From the NCBI RefSeq assembly GCF_012273015.1, contig NZ_CP050954.1:1922001-1986000 (forward strand): DNA of 64,000 bases, in the 5' to 3' direction. The notes under the pieces were generated by a model. The model had not been told where the DNA came from, did not search any database, and was given only the letters and a program-made list of their open reading frames with translations. Below, one piece after another: positions 34,045-43,197 of this stretch. A program made the position numbers and the translations under genes. This DNA is from Hymenobacter sp. BT18 (GTDB lineage Bacteria; Bacteroidota; Bacteroidia; Cytophagales; Hymenobacteraceae). Position 1 is the first letter of the stretch. Every line of letters starts with the position of its first letter.

Positions 34045-36648
34045 TCAGAACCGCGCCCCTACAACCACGGTGCGCTTGTACTCGCGCTTGGTGCCACCAT
34101 TAGGCCGGAATAGCTCGATGTGCAGCACATAGATGCCTACCCCGGCTTTGCGGCCCTGGTCGGTGAGGCCGTCCCATTGCACAAAGCCTTTGGTAGCCAG
34201 GGTTTCGTTGCGCACCAGCTTGCGCACGGGCCGGCCCTGGGCATCGTAGATGGTCACGCTGGCGGCATACCCCGTTTGGTCGAGCGTGTAGTTGAGGGTT
34301 GTAAAGTCCTGCTGGCCGTCGGCGTCGGGGGTGAACAGCTCCGGTTCTACGCTGAATAGCTTGGTGCCGGCGGGGTCTTCCTGCAGCTGCGAGTTGCGCC
34401 GGCCCGGCGTGGCATAGCCCACACTAGCCGCCGCCGAGTGGTAGTTGGCTGCGTCGTTGCCCCCATCGGCCCGGATGCGCTCCAGCGACACGCCGTTTAC
34501 ATCATCGAGCAAAGCCAAGTGCTGCTTGGCACTGTACGGTACCCGCTCGAAAGGCGCCCCGCTCCGGTCAAACAGCGTAACGATGCCCGCATCATCGGGA
34601 AAGGTAGCCAGGTCATCGACCTCCAGAAAGGCGGTTGGCTCGGCGCTGGTTGGGTACTGGGCCTGCACCACATCGGGCCGCTCCGTAAGCACTACCAGCT
34701 GGCCGGGAGCCAGCACAAACGGCACCTCACTGATGGCGGAGGCATCCACGACGCCATCGGGTTTTTCGTTGCCCAGCTGCCAGCCCTGTAGGTTGATGTA
34801 CTTAGCCGAGCGGTTGAGCAGCTCCACAAAATCGTAGCCGCCGGTGCGGGGGTTAAACAGGATTTCGTTTATGACTACGTCGCCACGCGCAGCCGCGGAA
34901 GGCAGGGCCACCGTAGCCGTAGCAGCCGCGCCCGTCGCATTGCCCACGCAGTCGGTGGTGCGCTGCACACTCACGGTTACGGGCTGGCTGGGCTGCAAAG
35001 GAGAAGTCAGGGTCAGGTCTATAGCGCGAAAATCGGGGCTGATGGGCGCTACCTGCGCAATGCTCTGCCCATTGACGCTGTACAGCGCCGGGTTGGCTGC
35101 CGCTACGCTGTCCAGCTTTTCGCTGAAGAACAACCGAATGGAGGTAGCTGTGAGGGCCAGGGCGCGCTGCAAAGCCGCCGGCCGATTGTCGGCGTTGGCC
35201 GTGCGCACGGCGTTGGCCCGCCCCGGTGTGCCCCCGCTGGGGTCGGTACTGGCGGTCCAGTTTTCGAGGCCCCCGCACGGGTTAGTCGTGTCTATCATCT
35301 CCAACGCCCAGCCTCCTTCATGCTTTTCCGAATCCTTGTACCAGGTATCCGAGTAGCGCACCTCAAACAGGGTTTGGCCCGCAGGGCTGCGCAGCACCAG
35401 TTGGTCGCCCCCGTTGCTGAGGCTGGGAAAATTGCTTACCCCGAACACTTTGCCGTAGCTGGCAAACTGCTCGGCACGGGTGCTGCCGCACACCACCGCA
35501 TACTCCCCGGGCAGCAAAGTAGCGGTAGCCGGAAACACGGCCGGATTCCCACTGCTTCCGGGCTTGAGCAGGCGCACTCCGCTCAGGTTGATGATGTTGG
35601 CGGTTGGGTTGTGGATTTCCAGGTACTCCGAGGCAGGCAGGCCCACCACCGGCGTTTCATCCGCCAGTATTTCGGTGATGACGACTTGGTTTACGCCGGG
35701 CAGGATAGCGAAGCCACTGTTGGTAAAGCTCAGCGTAAAAGGCCCTGCTAGTACGTTCCCGGCCAGGTCGGCTATGTTGCGCAGCACGAGGGCGTTGCTG
35801 CCCGTCGGCAGATCAGCGGCCAGGGTGAGGTGCACTACGTTCTGGTTTTGCGCATCCCGCGTAGCCGTGAGCACCGCGGGGTCGCCGTTGAGCTGGTAGC
35901 TGCCAGTGGCCTGAGGCGTGGCTACAGCCTCATCAAACACCACGTCGAGCTGGCGGGCGGCGGTAGGCGTAGCGCGCACCACGCTTGGGGCCAGCCGGTC
36001 CGTCACCTTGAAATCATCAAACAGAAAATTGCGGCTGTTGCTGGACGAATACGTGAGCAGCACGCCCAGGTAGTTGCTTTGCAGGTAGGTATTGTCTTCG
36101 CCGATGCCTTCCAGCTGGTAGCTTTGCCCCGTGCCGGTGTAGTCTACTTCCAGCGTCCAGCCATCGGCCAGGGAGCGGGTGACGCGCACCCGCGCGAGGT
36201 TGTTGGTGGCGGAGTTCAGGCTCTGGTCGCGGCCATTTACCACGTACACGGGGCTGCCGGAGGCATCTTTCCGAAACAGGCTCACCTCATCGGGGGTGCC
36301 GCCCAGCCGCACAAAGTAGCCGCGGTTGCCGGCTCCTTTCAAGTCGGCCTGCTCCGAAAGCAGCCACACATCGGCATAATTGCCCGAGCTGGTGGCCAGC
36401 TTCAGATTGGCATAAAACTCCCAGGTAGCCCCATTGGCCGTGGTACTGGCCGTGGACAGCTGCAGCACCGTGCCGGTGGTAGCGGGTCCGTTCGCCTGTA
36501 GCTGGAGCTGCGCATTTACTTCGAAGCTGGCGGCGTCGCCGGCCCAGGCGGGGTTCTGGGTAAAGTTGCCGTCGGTGAATGATTCCGTTAGCTGGGCGGC
36601 AGCAGGCAGCGCCAGAAGCGCGAGCAGACAACAGAAGAGTAAGCGCAC
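34045..36648 (-). CDS. Lamin-tail-domain surface protein with T9SS tail
   Basis: 867 residues, GTG start followed by a good signal peptide (MRLLFCCLLALLALPAAAQ). Order: an N-terminal lectin-like sandwich (about 20-215, 'WEFYANLKLATSSGNYADVWLLS'), a bacterial Ig-like module, a first lamin-tail domain ('VVITEILADETPVVGLPASEYLEIHNPTANIINLSG'), another Ig-like module, a second lamin-tail domain ('DVVINEILFNPRTGGYDFVELLNRSAKYINLQGW'), and a FlgD-like/T9SS C-terminal domain ('LFTPDADGQQDFTTLNYTL ... GVGIYVLHIEL'). A cell-surface or released protein; possible role in adhesion or attachment to extracellular nuclease or phosphatase partners is inferred. Confidence 0.85.
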   Translation of the reverse strand: MRLLFCCLLALLALPAAAQLTESFTDGNFTQNPAWAGDAASFEVNAQLQLQANGPATTGTVLQLSTASTTANGATWEFYANLKLATSSGNYADVWLLSEQADLKGAGNRGYFVRLGGTPDEVSLFRKDASGSPVYVVNGRDQSLNSATNNLARVRVTRSLADGWTLEVDYTGTGQSYQLEGIGEDNTYLQSNYLGVLLTYSSSNSRNFLFDDFKVTDRLAPSVVRATPTAARQLDVVFDEAVATPQATGSYQLNGDPAVLTATRDAQNQNVVHLTLAADLPTGSNALVLRNIADLAGNVLAGPFTLSFTNSGFAILPGVNQVVITEILADETPVVGLPASEYLEIHNPTANIINLSGVRLLKPGSSGNPAVFPATATLLPGEYAVVCGSTRAEQFASYGKVFGVSNFPSLSNGGDQLVLRSPAGQTLFEVRYSDTWYKDSEKHEGGWALEMIDTTNPCGGLENWTASTDPSGGTPGRANAVRTANADNRPAALQRALALTATSIRLFFSEKLDSVAAANPALYSVNGQSIAQVAPISPDFRAIDLTLTSPLQPSQPVTVSVQRTTDCVGNATGAAATATVALPSAAARGDVVINEILFNPRTGGYDFVELLNRSAKYINLQGWQLGNEKPDGVVDASAISEVPFVLAPGQLVVLTERPDVVQAQYPTSAEPTAFLEVDDLATFPDDAGIVTLFDRSGAPFERVPYSAKQHLALLDDVNGVSLERIRADGGNDAANYHSAAASVGYATPGRRNSQLQEDPAGTKLFSVEPELFTPDADGQQDFTTLNYTLDQTGYAASVTIYDAQGRPVRKLVRNETLATKGFVQWDGLTDQGRKAGVGIYVLHIELFRPNGGTKREYKRTVVVGARF

Positions 36649-36765
36649 AGGGACAGCCGTTTAGGGTAGCAGATGCGTCGTTAGAAATCGGAGACGGGAG
36701 AAATATACCGAGAAATCAATCCGGATGCTAGTGTACATTTACACCCGATAAACCCTGTAAATCGT

Positions 36766-37761
36766 ATGAAAGTAGCTGTCGTTGGCGCCACCGGCCTGGT
36801 CGGGGGTGAAATGCTGAAAGTACTGGCCGAGCGCCAGTTCCCCGTCACGGAATTGATTCCGGTGGCTTCCGAGAAATCGGTGGGTCAGGAAATCGAGTTC
36901 CAGGGCAAAAAATTCAAGGTGGTGAGCATGGACGACGCCATTGCGGCCCGTCCGGAGGTAGCCATTTTCTCGGCGGGCGGCACTACGTCCAAGGAGCATG
37001 CTCCCCGCTTTGCCGCCGTGGGTACCATAGTTATCGACAACTCTTCGGCCTGGCGCATGGACCCCACCAAGAAGCTGGTGGTGTCGGAAATCAACGCCAA
37101 AGACCTCACCCCCGAGGATAAAATCATTGCCAATCCCAATTGCTCTACCATTCAGATGGTGGTGGCCCTCAACCAGCTGCACGCCGCTTACAAAGTGCAG
37201 CGCATTGTGGTAAGCACCTACCAAAGCGTAACGGGCACTGGTAAAAAGGCTGTAGACCAGCTCCTGGAAGAGCGGGCCGGCCAAACGGCATCCAACCCGG
37301 CTTACCCCCATCGCATCGACCTGAACGTGCTGCCCCACATCGACGTGTTTGAGGATAACGGCTACACCAAGGAGGAGATGAAAATGGTGAAGGAAACCAA
37401 GAAAATTTTCGGCGACGACTCCATCCGCGTGACGGCCACCACCGTGCGGATTCCCGTAATGGGCGGCCACTCAGAATCCGTAAACGTGGAATTTGCCGAG
37501 GAATTTGACCTAGATGAGGTACGCGAGATTCTGCGCCGTACGGAAGGCGTGGAAGTGGTAGACGACGTGAAAAACAACGTATACCCCATGCCCAAAGACG
37601 CCCACGGCAAAGACGCCGTGCTGGTGGGCCGCCTCCGCCGCGACGAGTCTCAACCCCGCACCCTCAACATGTGGGTGGTGGCCGACAACCTGCGCAAAGG
37701 GGCCGCCACCAATGCCGTGCAGATTGCTGAGAAGATGCTTGAAATGGGGTTGCTGAAGTAA
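36766..37761 (+). CDS. asd: Aspartate-semialdehyde dehydrogenase
   Basis: 331-residue NADPH-dependent enzyme converting aspartyl phosphate to aspartate semialdehyde, the branch point to lysine, threonine and methionine. It has the N-terminal Rossmann loop 'VVGATGLVGGEML', active-site Cys126 in 'NPNCSTIQM', and the His-bearing 'RIPVMGGHSESVNVEF'. ATG start with a near-consensus -7 box TACATTTA at 36734-36741. Monocistronic, ended by a terminator. It supplies homoserine precursors to the metX-metY route at the far end of the window. Confidence 0.95.
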   Translation: MKVAVVGATGLVGGEMLKVLAERQFPVTELIPVASEKSVGQEIEFQGKKFKVVSMDDAIAARPEVAIFSAGGTTSKEHAPRFAAVGTIVIDNSSAWRMDPTKKLVVSEINAKDLTPEDKIIANPNCSTIQMVVALNQLHAAYKVQRIVVSTYQSVTGTGKKAVDQLLEERAGQTASNPAYPHRIDLNVLPHIDVFEDNGYTKEEMKMVKETKKIFGDDSIRVTATTVRIPVMGGHSESVNVEFAEEFDLDEVREILRRTEGVEVVDDVKNNVYPMPKDAHGKDAVLVGRLRRDESQPRTLNMWVVADNLRKGAATNAVQIAEKMLEMGLLK

Positions 37762-37780
37762 ATCCTTATGCTGGTCTTAC

Positions 37781-37812
37781 AAGCCCCGGAGCAACTGCTC
37801 TGGGGCTTTTTT
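37781..37812 (+). terminator. asd terminator
   Basis: 13-base arms (37781-37793 and 37796-37808, one G.T-type mismatch) followed by TTTTTT. Confidence 0.88.
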
Positions 37813-37869
37813 GTGCTCGTGGGTGAGGTTGTGGCTGCACGAGCCTAACCTAGTAAGCCTAGGCCTTAT

Positions 37870-38625
37870 TTACTCAAACACCACCCCGGCAAAGTCCACC
37901 ACCGCCCGCCGCGTTAAGTCCGGCGCTTCAAAGTACCCCAGGTGCCCCACGTTATCGAGTAGTAGCGCGTGGCTTTGGGCCGGCAGCAGCAACTGGGGCA
38001 GCAGGCTGTCGATGGGAACGGCCACATCCTCCTTGCCCGCAATAAACAAGACTGGAAAGGCGGCTTCCCGTAGCACGTTGGTGCGGTCGGGCCGGTTTTT
38101 CATAGCCTCCAGCATACCTATTACGGTAGCCTCAGGAGTAGAACGGCCAATATCTTCCAGAAGCTGCTGGGGTTCCAGCATCCGCTCCCGGTTGGCAGGC
38201 GCAAACAGCGGCCGGATAAACGACTCCATAAACCGGGCTACGCCGTGACGGCGCACAAAGTCAATGTTCTTGTCGCGGTTGCCTTTCTTTTCCTCCGTGT
38301 CCGGCAGGGCCGTTGAGTGGAACAGCACCAAACCGGCTACCATTTCGGGGTAGCGCTCGGCAAAGGCCAATGCTACGTACCCGCCCATGCTGTGGCACAC
38401 CAGCAAAACCCGTGGTACATTTTTCTGGCGCAACTGCCCAGCTACGTAGCGGGCCTGCGCCTCAATAGAGTAGTCGCGGATGTCGTGTACGTTGGTACCG
38501 TGTCCGGGCAGATTCAGGGTGAGCAGACGGTACTGATCGGGAAACTCGCGGGTAAACTCCGTCCACACTTCGCGCGACTCAGCAAAACCGTGGAGAAACA
38601 GAATAACAGGGGAAGAAGTAGACAT
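37870..38625 (-). CDS. Alpha/beta-fold hydrolase
   Basis: 251-residue cytosolic alpha/beta hydrolase. The ATG at 38625 begins MSTSSPVILFLHGFAES with the oxyanion 'HGF'; nucleophile Ser79 is in 'CHSMGGY'; the acid lies in 'IAGKEDVAVP' and the His in 'DNVGHLGYFE'. A lid region of about 70 residues (after 'LVLFHSTALPDTEEKKGNRDKN') fits the family. Substrate unknown. The upstream open frame overlaps the large inverted repeat and has no sensible protein, so it was excluded. Confidence 0.85.
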   Translation of the reverse strand: MSTSSPVILFLHGFAESREVWTEFTREFPDQYRLLTLNLPGHGTNVHDIRDYSIEAQARYVAGQLRQKNVPRVLLVCHSMGGYVALAFAERYPEMVAGLVLFHSTALPDTEEKKGNRDKNIDFVRRHGVARFMESFIRPLFAPANRERMLEPQQLLEDIGRSTPEATVIGMLEAMKNRPDRTNVLREAAFPVLFIAGKEDVAVPIDSLLPQLLLPAQSHALLLDNVGHLGYFEAPDLTRRAVVDFAGVVFE

Positions 38626-38672
38626 AGCAGCAAAAACACGACAACGACGTGAGCCTGGTAATCCCAGGATTT

Positions 38673-38752
38673 GCCCGTAAAGGTAAAAGGCCACAGAAAA
38701 AGCCAGCCCCAAAGGGGACTGGCTTTTTCTGTGGCCTTTTACCTTTACGGGC
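38673..38752. terminator. Very long perfect inverted repeat (34-bp arms) abutting a stop codon
   Basis: Arms 38673-38706 and 38719-38752 are exactly complementary; inner CCCC/GGGG bases extend the stem to 38 pairs around an AAA loop. The right arm ends immediately before the stop codon of the T9SS repeat protein. The inner part with its T-run works as an intrinsic terminator on either strand. Each outer arm contains a TACCTTTA -7-like box. Confidence 0.9.
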
Positions 38753-41700
38753 TTACTTGCGGCTCAGCTTCAGCACCTGCTTTTGCGCGCCCTGCTGAAC
38801 CGTGAGGTAATAAACTCCGGCCCCGAGTGCAGCACTTTGCGGCAGCGGAATCTCCTGCAGCCCTACCGTAGCCGTCTTTAGCGTACGAGTAAGCAGCGTC
38901 CGGCCCAGCACATCCTGCACGGTGCAGGTGATGGGGCTCTGGCCTACGCTGTAGATCTGCACCGTCACATCTTGCTCGAAGGGGTTGGGGAATACCGTTG
39001 CTTTGAAAGCCTGCGCCGTAGCAGGCAATTGCAGTGTCTTAGCATCCGAGAAGTTAGTTTCACCCGACACATCTACCTGGCGCAGGCGGTAATACACCGT
39101 GCTTCCGGGAGCCGCTACCACGCTGCCATCCACGAACTGGTAGGTAGTGCGGGCCAGCGTGTTGCCGGCCCCTTTCTGCTGCCCAATGGTACGGAAGTTT
39201 TTTCCGTCGAGGCTGCGCTCAATGGCGAAATAGTCGCTGTTTTTCTCCGAGGAAGTAACCCAGACCAGCTTAGCGCTGGTGCCGGTCCAGGTAGCCGTGA
39301 AGCTCACCAGTTCCACCGGCAGTGGTACACTCACCGTCACCTGCTTGGAGTTGGTGCAGGTACCGGTAGTGCCCGTCACGGTGTAGGTGGTGGTAGTGGT
39401 CGGGGTGGCTACCACAGTAGCACCAGTAGTAGAACTCAGGCCCGCAGCCGGCGACCAGCTATAAGTATTTGCTCCGCTGGCCGTGAGCGTGGCTGGGCTG
39501 GTACCCGAGGCCGGCGTTACCACGATGGTAGGCACCGGATTAACGGTAACCGTGACCGTGGATGTGTTGGTGCAACCGCTGGCGTTAGTCCCAGTCACAG
39601 TGTAGATGGTGGTGGTAGTCGGCGAAGCAAATACCGACGAGCCAGAGGTAGCGCTCAGCCCCGTGCTGGGCGACCAAGTGTAGGTTGAAGCGCCCAGGGC
39701 GTTCAGCACAGTACCGTTGCCTTCGCAGATTTCGGGGGAAACAGCCGTAGCGCTTACAGTCGGCAGCGGGTTTACCGTGAAGGTGAGGGTCTGAGTTGTT
39801 GAGTTACAGGTAGCCGTTCTGCCAATTACCGTGTACACGTACGTGGTGGCGGTGGAAGCCGTAGGCGTTACGGAAAGGGTGTTGCCCGTTTCAGCCAGGG
39901 TAGTTGCAGCGGCGCTTCCAATCTTTTGCGTCCAGGTATAGGAAGTAGCGCCACCGCTGGTTGTCGCCAGCGTAAGAGGCGTGCCGGAGCAGGTAGCGCC
40001 AGAGGCCGGGCCACCCGTTATAGCCGTAATGGTAGGCGTGGGGTTCACTGTGATGGTGCGCTGCTGGGCAGCGGAGGAGCAGTTGGCGTTGCTGGCTACC
40101 AGTGAGTATACCGTCGTGGCCGAGGGCGTCACCGTAATGGCAGCCGTCGTGCCGGCCGAAGTCGTCACCCCATCCGTTGTGGCCGTCCAAGCATAGGAGG
40201 TGGCATTGGTGGCCGTGGCCGTCAGCGTCACCTGCGTGCCGGAGCAGACAGTTTGCGAGGGACTAATGACAATGGTATTGATAACCGGCGTGGGGTTCAC
40301 CGTGATGGTCGTCTGCTGGGCAGCAGAAGAGCAGTTAGCAGCCGACCGGCCGATTACAGAATACGTGGTCGTAGCCGAGGGCGTCACGCTGATCGAAGCC
40401 GTCGTAGACGAGATGGAGGAAGTTACGCCGTTGGTCGTAGCCGTCCAGGTGTAGGTTGCCGCTCCGCTTGTCGTCAGCGTCACCTGCGTGCCGGAACACA
40501 CCGTCGAAGATGGGCTAACCGTAATCGGCGTAAGAGTCGGCGTGGGGTTCACCGTGATGGTCGTCTGCTGAGCAGCCGAGGAGCAGCTGGCGTTGCTGGC
40601 TACTAGCGAGTATACCGTCGTGGCTGAGGGCGTCACCGTAATGGCAGCCGTTGTGCCGGCCGAAGTCGTTACCCCGTTGGTCGTGGCAGTCCAAGCGTAG
40701 GAAGTAGCGTTAGTGGCCGTAGCCGTCAGCGTCACCTGCGTGCCGGAGCACACCGTCGAAGAAGGGCTGACAGCAATGTTCGTGATAACCGGCGTCTGGT
40801 TGACCGTGATGGTCGTCTGCTGAGCGGCGGAGGTACAGTTGCCCGTTGCCGACTTGCCTGTCACAGAATACGTGGTAGTAGCCGAAGGCGTCACATTGAT
40901 TGACGCAGTGGTGAAGGAAAGCGTTGAGGTTACCCCACCCGTTGTAGCTGTCCAAGTGTAGGTTGCCACGTTGGTACCTGTGGTAGACAAGGTTACCTGA
41001 GTGCCAGAGCAGACCGTAGACGAAGGGCTAACCGTGATGGGCGTAATCGTAGGCGGTGTTACTACTGTTATGGTAACGTTGCGCGTGAGCGTCTGACCGC
41101 ATACTACAGACGTAACAGTATACTGCGTGGTAACGGAGGGAGAAGCGGTTACGGTGGCGCCGGTGGTGGCACTTAGGCCCGTAGCCGGCGACCAGGTGAA
41201 GGTAGCGCCCGTGATGTTAGAAGAAGCGGTGAGAAGCGTAGAGCCCGTGCCGCAGGTGGTAGCCGAGGTAGGCGTTACGCTCAGCGTAGGCGCCGATGTC
41301 ACCGTTACCGTCACATCCTTGGTCTGGGCATCGGTGCAGGTGGTGCCGCTGTAGGTTACCCGGTAGGTGGTAGTAGCCGTAGGGCTTACGGTAATGGCAG
41401 CCCCGGTGCCCACGGTGGTTCCAGTGGCCGGAATCGTCCAGGTGTACGTGCCGCCGGTAAGGTTTGAAGCGGCCGTGAGGGTAGTCGGGCTACCGGCACA
41501 AATGCCGGGCGCTGCGGGCGTTACCGTGAGGGTGGGCACCACCAGCGTAATCTGCTGGGTGGCAGTGCCGCAGCTGGCCGTGTTGGTCGTAACGGTGTAG
41601 GTAGAAGTAACAGTGGGCGTTACATTAAGCGTACCGGTCGTGTTCGACTGGGTAGTGATGCCGGGACCCGAGAAGGTATACACGGCCTGGGTAGCTGGGG

Positions 41701-42214
41701 GCACTGGCACCCCGCCGGTGGCCGTGAGCGTGGTGGTAGTACCCGAGCAAATGGTGGTAACGTTGTTGGTGGCGCTAAGTCGGAGCGAAGGCGTCACCGT
41801 AATTTCCGCACGCGTTACCTTCACCAAGTTACACAAGGTAGTGGTAGAGGTAATGCGGTAGAGAGTAGTAGTGCTGGGCGTTACAGTAATGCTATTCTGC
41901 ACCCCGGCCGGCACGTTGGAGTAAGATTGTATGGTCGTAGTCTGGGTGCTGCCATTCACGGTGGTTTCAGCCTGGACTACAATGTTAGCCTCTGAATCCG
42001 GGTTAAACGTCAGCGTTACCGCCCCGCCGTTAGCCGTAGTAGGACAGGTAGTGGTAGTGGCCGAGCCGGTACCGTTGTTTACCGTAAGCGTGGCCGTACC
42101 GGTAGTGGTGGGATAAATCAGGTCCAGCTTTCCCGAACACTGGCCATAGCTGGTGCTTAGGCCTGCCCATAGCAACAGGCTCAGCAAACTCAAAAGGGAG
42201 TACCAGTTTTTCAT
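38753..42214 (-). CDS. Large T9SS-secreted Ig-like repeat protein (adhesin-like)
   Basis: 1153 residues, signal peptide (to 'STSYGQ'), very rich in Thr, Ser and Val. The body is a string of about ten Ig-like/PKD-like units of 80-90 residues, each with a 'CSGTxVTLTA ... YTWTPxTG ... TTTYTVTG' pattern typical of Bacteroidota surface proteins. The last 190 residues carry a fibronectin-like 'VELVSFTATWTGTSAKLVWVTSSEKNSDYFAIERSLDGKNF' module and a type A T9SS signal ('VFPNPFEQDVTVQIYS ... GAGVYYLTVQ'). Likely a cell-surface or biofilm protein. Low amino-acid complexity makes every antisense frame open. Related in build to the 617-residue protein at 47043. Confidence 0.85.
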   Translation of the reverse strand: MKNWYSLLSLLSLLLWAGLSTSYGQCSGKLDLIYPTTTGTATLTVNNGTGSATTTTCPTTANGGAVTLTFNPDSEANIVVQAETTVNGSTQTTTIQSYSNVPAGVQNSITVTPSTTTLYRITSTTTLCNLVKVTRAEITVTPSLRLSATNNVTTICSGTTTTLTATGGVPVPPATQAVYTFSGPGITTQSNTTGTLNVTPTVTSTYTVTTNTASCGTATQQITLVVPTLTVTPAAPGICAGSPTTLTAASNLTGGTYTWTIPATGTTVGTGAAITVSPTATTTYRVTYSGTTCTDAQTKDVTVTVTSAPTLSVTPTSATTCGTGSTLLTASSNITGATFTWSPATGLSATTGATVTASPSVTTQYTVTSVVCGQTLTRNVTITVVTPPTITPITVSPSSTVCSGTQVTLSTTGTNVATYTWTATTGGVTSTLSFTTASINVTPSATTTYSVTGKSATGNCTSAAQQTTITVNQTPVITNIAVSPSSTVCSGTQVTLTATATNATSYAWTATTNGVTTSAGTTAAITVTPSATTVYSLVASNASCSSAAQQTTITVNPTPTLTPITVSPSSTVCSGTQVTLTTSGAATYTWTATTNGVTSSISSTTASISVTPSATTTYSVIGRSAANCSSAAQQTTITVNPTPVINTIVISPSQTVCSGTQVTLTATATNATSYAWTATTDGVTTSAGTTAAITVTPSATTVYSLVASNANCSSAAQQRTITVNPTPTITAITGGPASGATCSGTPLTLATTSGGATSYTWTQKIGSAAATTLAETGNTLSVTPTASTATTYVYTVIGRTATCNSTTQTLTFTVNPLPTVSATAVSPEICEGNGTVLNALGASTYTWSPSTGLSATSGSSVFASPTTTTIYTVTGTNASGCTNTSTVTVTVNPVPTIVVTPASGTSPATLTASGANTYSWSPAAGLSSTTGATVVATPTTTTTYTVTGTTGTCTNSKQVTVSVPLPVELVSFTATWTGTSAKLVWVTSSEKNSDYFAIERSLDGKNFRTIGQQKGAGNTLARTTYQFVDGSVVAAPGSTVYYRLRQVDVSGETNFSDAKTLQLPATAQAFKATVFPNPFEQDVTVQIYSVGQSPITCTVQDVLGRTLLTRTLKTATVGLQEIPLPQSAALGAGVYYLTVQQGAQKQVLKLSRK
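40031..41053 (-). repeat. A-B-A-B internal duplication in the T9SS repeat gene
   Basis: Four consecutive about 84-codon units (residues 388-476, 477-560, 561-643, 644-728) alternate in type. Units two and four share long identical stretches such as 'TATATNATSYAWTATT', and units one and three match each other better than their neighbours. This implies duplication of a two-unit, roughly 500-base block. Confidence 0.75.
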
Positions 42215-42280
42215 AATGTATTTTTTTTAAGTGTCAGACTGCTAACGAAGTGGTAAGGGCACAGCGCAGAAACCTGTCCA

Positions 42281-42288
42281 CAAATATA
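42281..42288 (-). promoter_or_regulatory. -7 box of the T9SS repeat protein (TATATTTG)
   Basis: Exact TAnnTTTG on the reverse strand, 66 bases before the ATG at 42214, in an AT-rich stretch. Confidence 0.45.
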
Positions 42289-42439
42289 CAAAATTTACTT
42301 CAATACTTCATAATTCACGATTGTCTGCCATTGCAGCATAACAGGTAGTTAAGCCGAAAATCAACTCGTATTTTGGTTACATTATATTAGAATAACACAA
42401 ATCATACCTTGCGTGGGCCCAGGTACAGCTATGGGCACC

Positions 42440-42580
42440 TACCTTTGTTTTTCACTTTCTGAACGCGCTTTTACGGCGGTGCTTACGCCACAGATAGGCA
42501 ACTTGGCGCCTTTGATATTCGTATAAGCCGCGCACGCCGCAAAAAAAAGACCCTCGGGGCCCGGGAGTCTTTTTTTTGCG
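42440..42580 (+). ncRNA. Candidate small RNA transcript
   Basis: In the 380-base gap between two reverse-strand genes, an exact forward -7 box TACCTTTG (42440-42447) is followed about 80 bases later by a strong hairpin with eight T on the forward strand. No ATG-started ORF lies between. The transcript would start near 42455 and end near 42577. No good -33 element is present and no family is recognised, so this is tentative. The rest of the gap (42215-42439) is AT-rich and holds only the promoter at 42281. Confidence 0.25.
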
Positions 42581-42594
42581 GCGTGCGCGGCTTA
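42524..42594. terminator. Long perfect inverted repeat (28-bp arms) abutting the YceI stop
   Basis: Arms 42524-42551 and 42567-42594 are exactly complementary, with eight-base A and T runs inside the stem; the right arm ends at the base before the YceI stop codon. Bidirectional terminator. Confidence 0.9.
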
Positions 42595-43128
42595 CTAGGC
42601 TTGCTTGGCAAACTGCACATTGGCAAACAGCTTTACCTCGTCGCCCACCACAATGGCGCCGGCTTCGGTAATCCCGTCCCAAGTAAGGCCAAACTCTTTG
42701 CGGCTGATCTTACCGCTCACCTCAAAACCGGCTTTCTGGTTGCCGTAAAAATCGGTAGCCGAGCCGCCGTACTCCACCTGCAAAGTAACGGGCTTCGTGG
42801 TGCCTCGCAGCGTGAGGTTGCCCAACAGCTGGTACTCCCCTTCCCCGGTTTTCTGCATCGAAGTAGATTCGAAAATGAGCTGAGGGTACGACTCTGCGTC
42901 GAAAAAATCCCCCGACTTCAAGTGTTGGTCACGTTGCTCCTGGTTGGTATCAATGCTGCTGATATCGGCCGTGAAACGAACCTTAGCCGTTGCAAAGTCA
43001 TCCTCCTCGGTTTCAGCTTCCCCGGCAAACTGCTTAAACGAGCCCGTAACCGTAGAAATGACGAGGTGTTTTACCTTGAACTGAACTTCAGTGTGTGTGG
43101 GGTCGATAACCCATTTGGTAGTAGCCAT
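42595..43128 (-). CDS. YceI family protein
   Basis: 177-residue lipocalin-like eight-stranded barrel protein that binds isoprenoid-type lipids. It starts 'MATTKWVIDPTHTEVQFKVKHLVISTVTGSFKQF' (the classic YceI opening) and contains 'FTADISSIDTNQEQRDQHLKSGDFFDAESYPQLIFEST' and 'GNLTLRGTTKPVTLQVEYGG'. There is no signal peptide, so unlike E. coli YceI it appears cytosolic. ATG 43128 is the start; the frame above is untranslated leader. It has its own promoter with a palindrome in the spacer. Confidence 0.93.
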   Translation of the reverse strand: MATTKWVIDPTHTEVQFKVKHLVISTVTGSFKQFAGEAETEEDDFATAKVRFTADISSIDTNQEQRDQHLKSGDFFDAESYPQLIFESTSMQKTGEGEYQLLGNLTLRGTTKPVTLQVEYGGSATDFYGNQKAGFEVSGKISRKEFGLTWDGITEAGAIVVGDEVKLFANVQFAKQA

Positions 43129-43197
43129 GGTGCTGAAAGGAAAAAGTGAGGGTAGACGAAGAAAATAACCTACGCGCTGGGTGGCAGAGTAGTAGAA

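Noticed and set aside
38673..38752. Terminal inverted repeats of an insertion sequence
   Set aside because: The arms are only 12 bases apart with no transposase and no target duplication; best read as a terminator hairpin.
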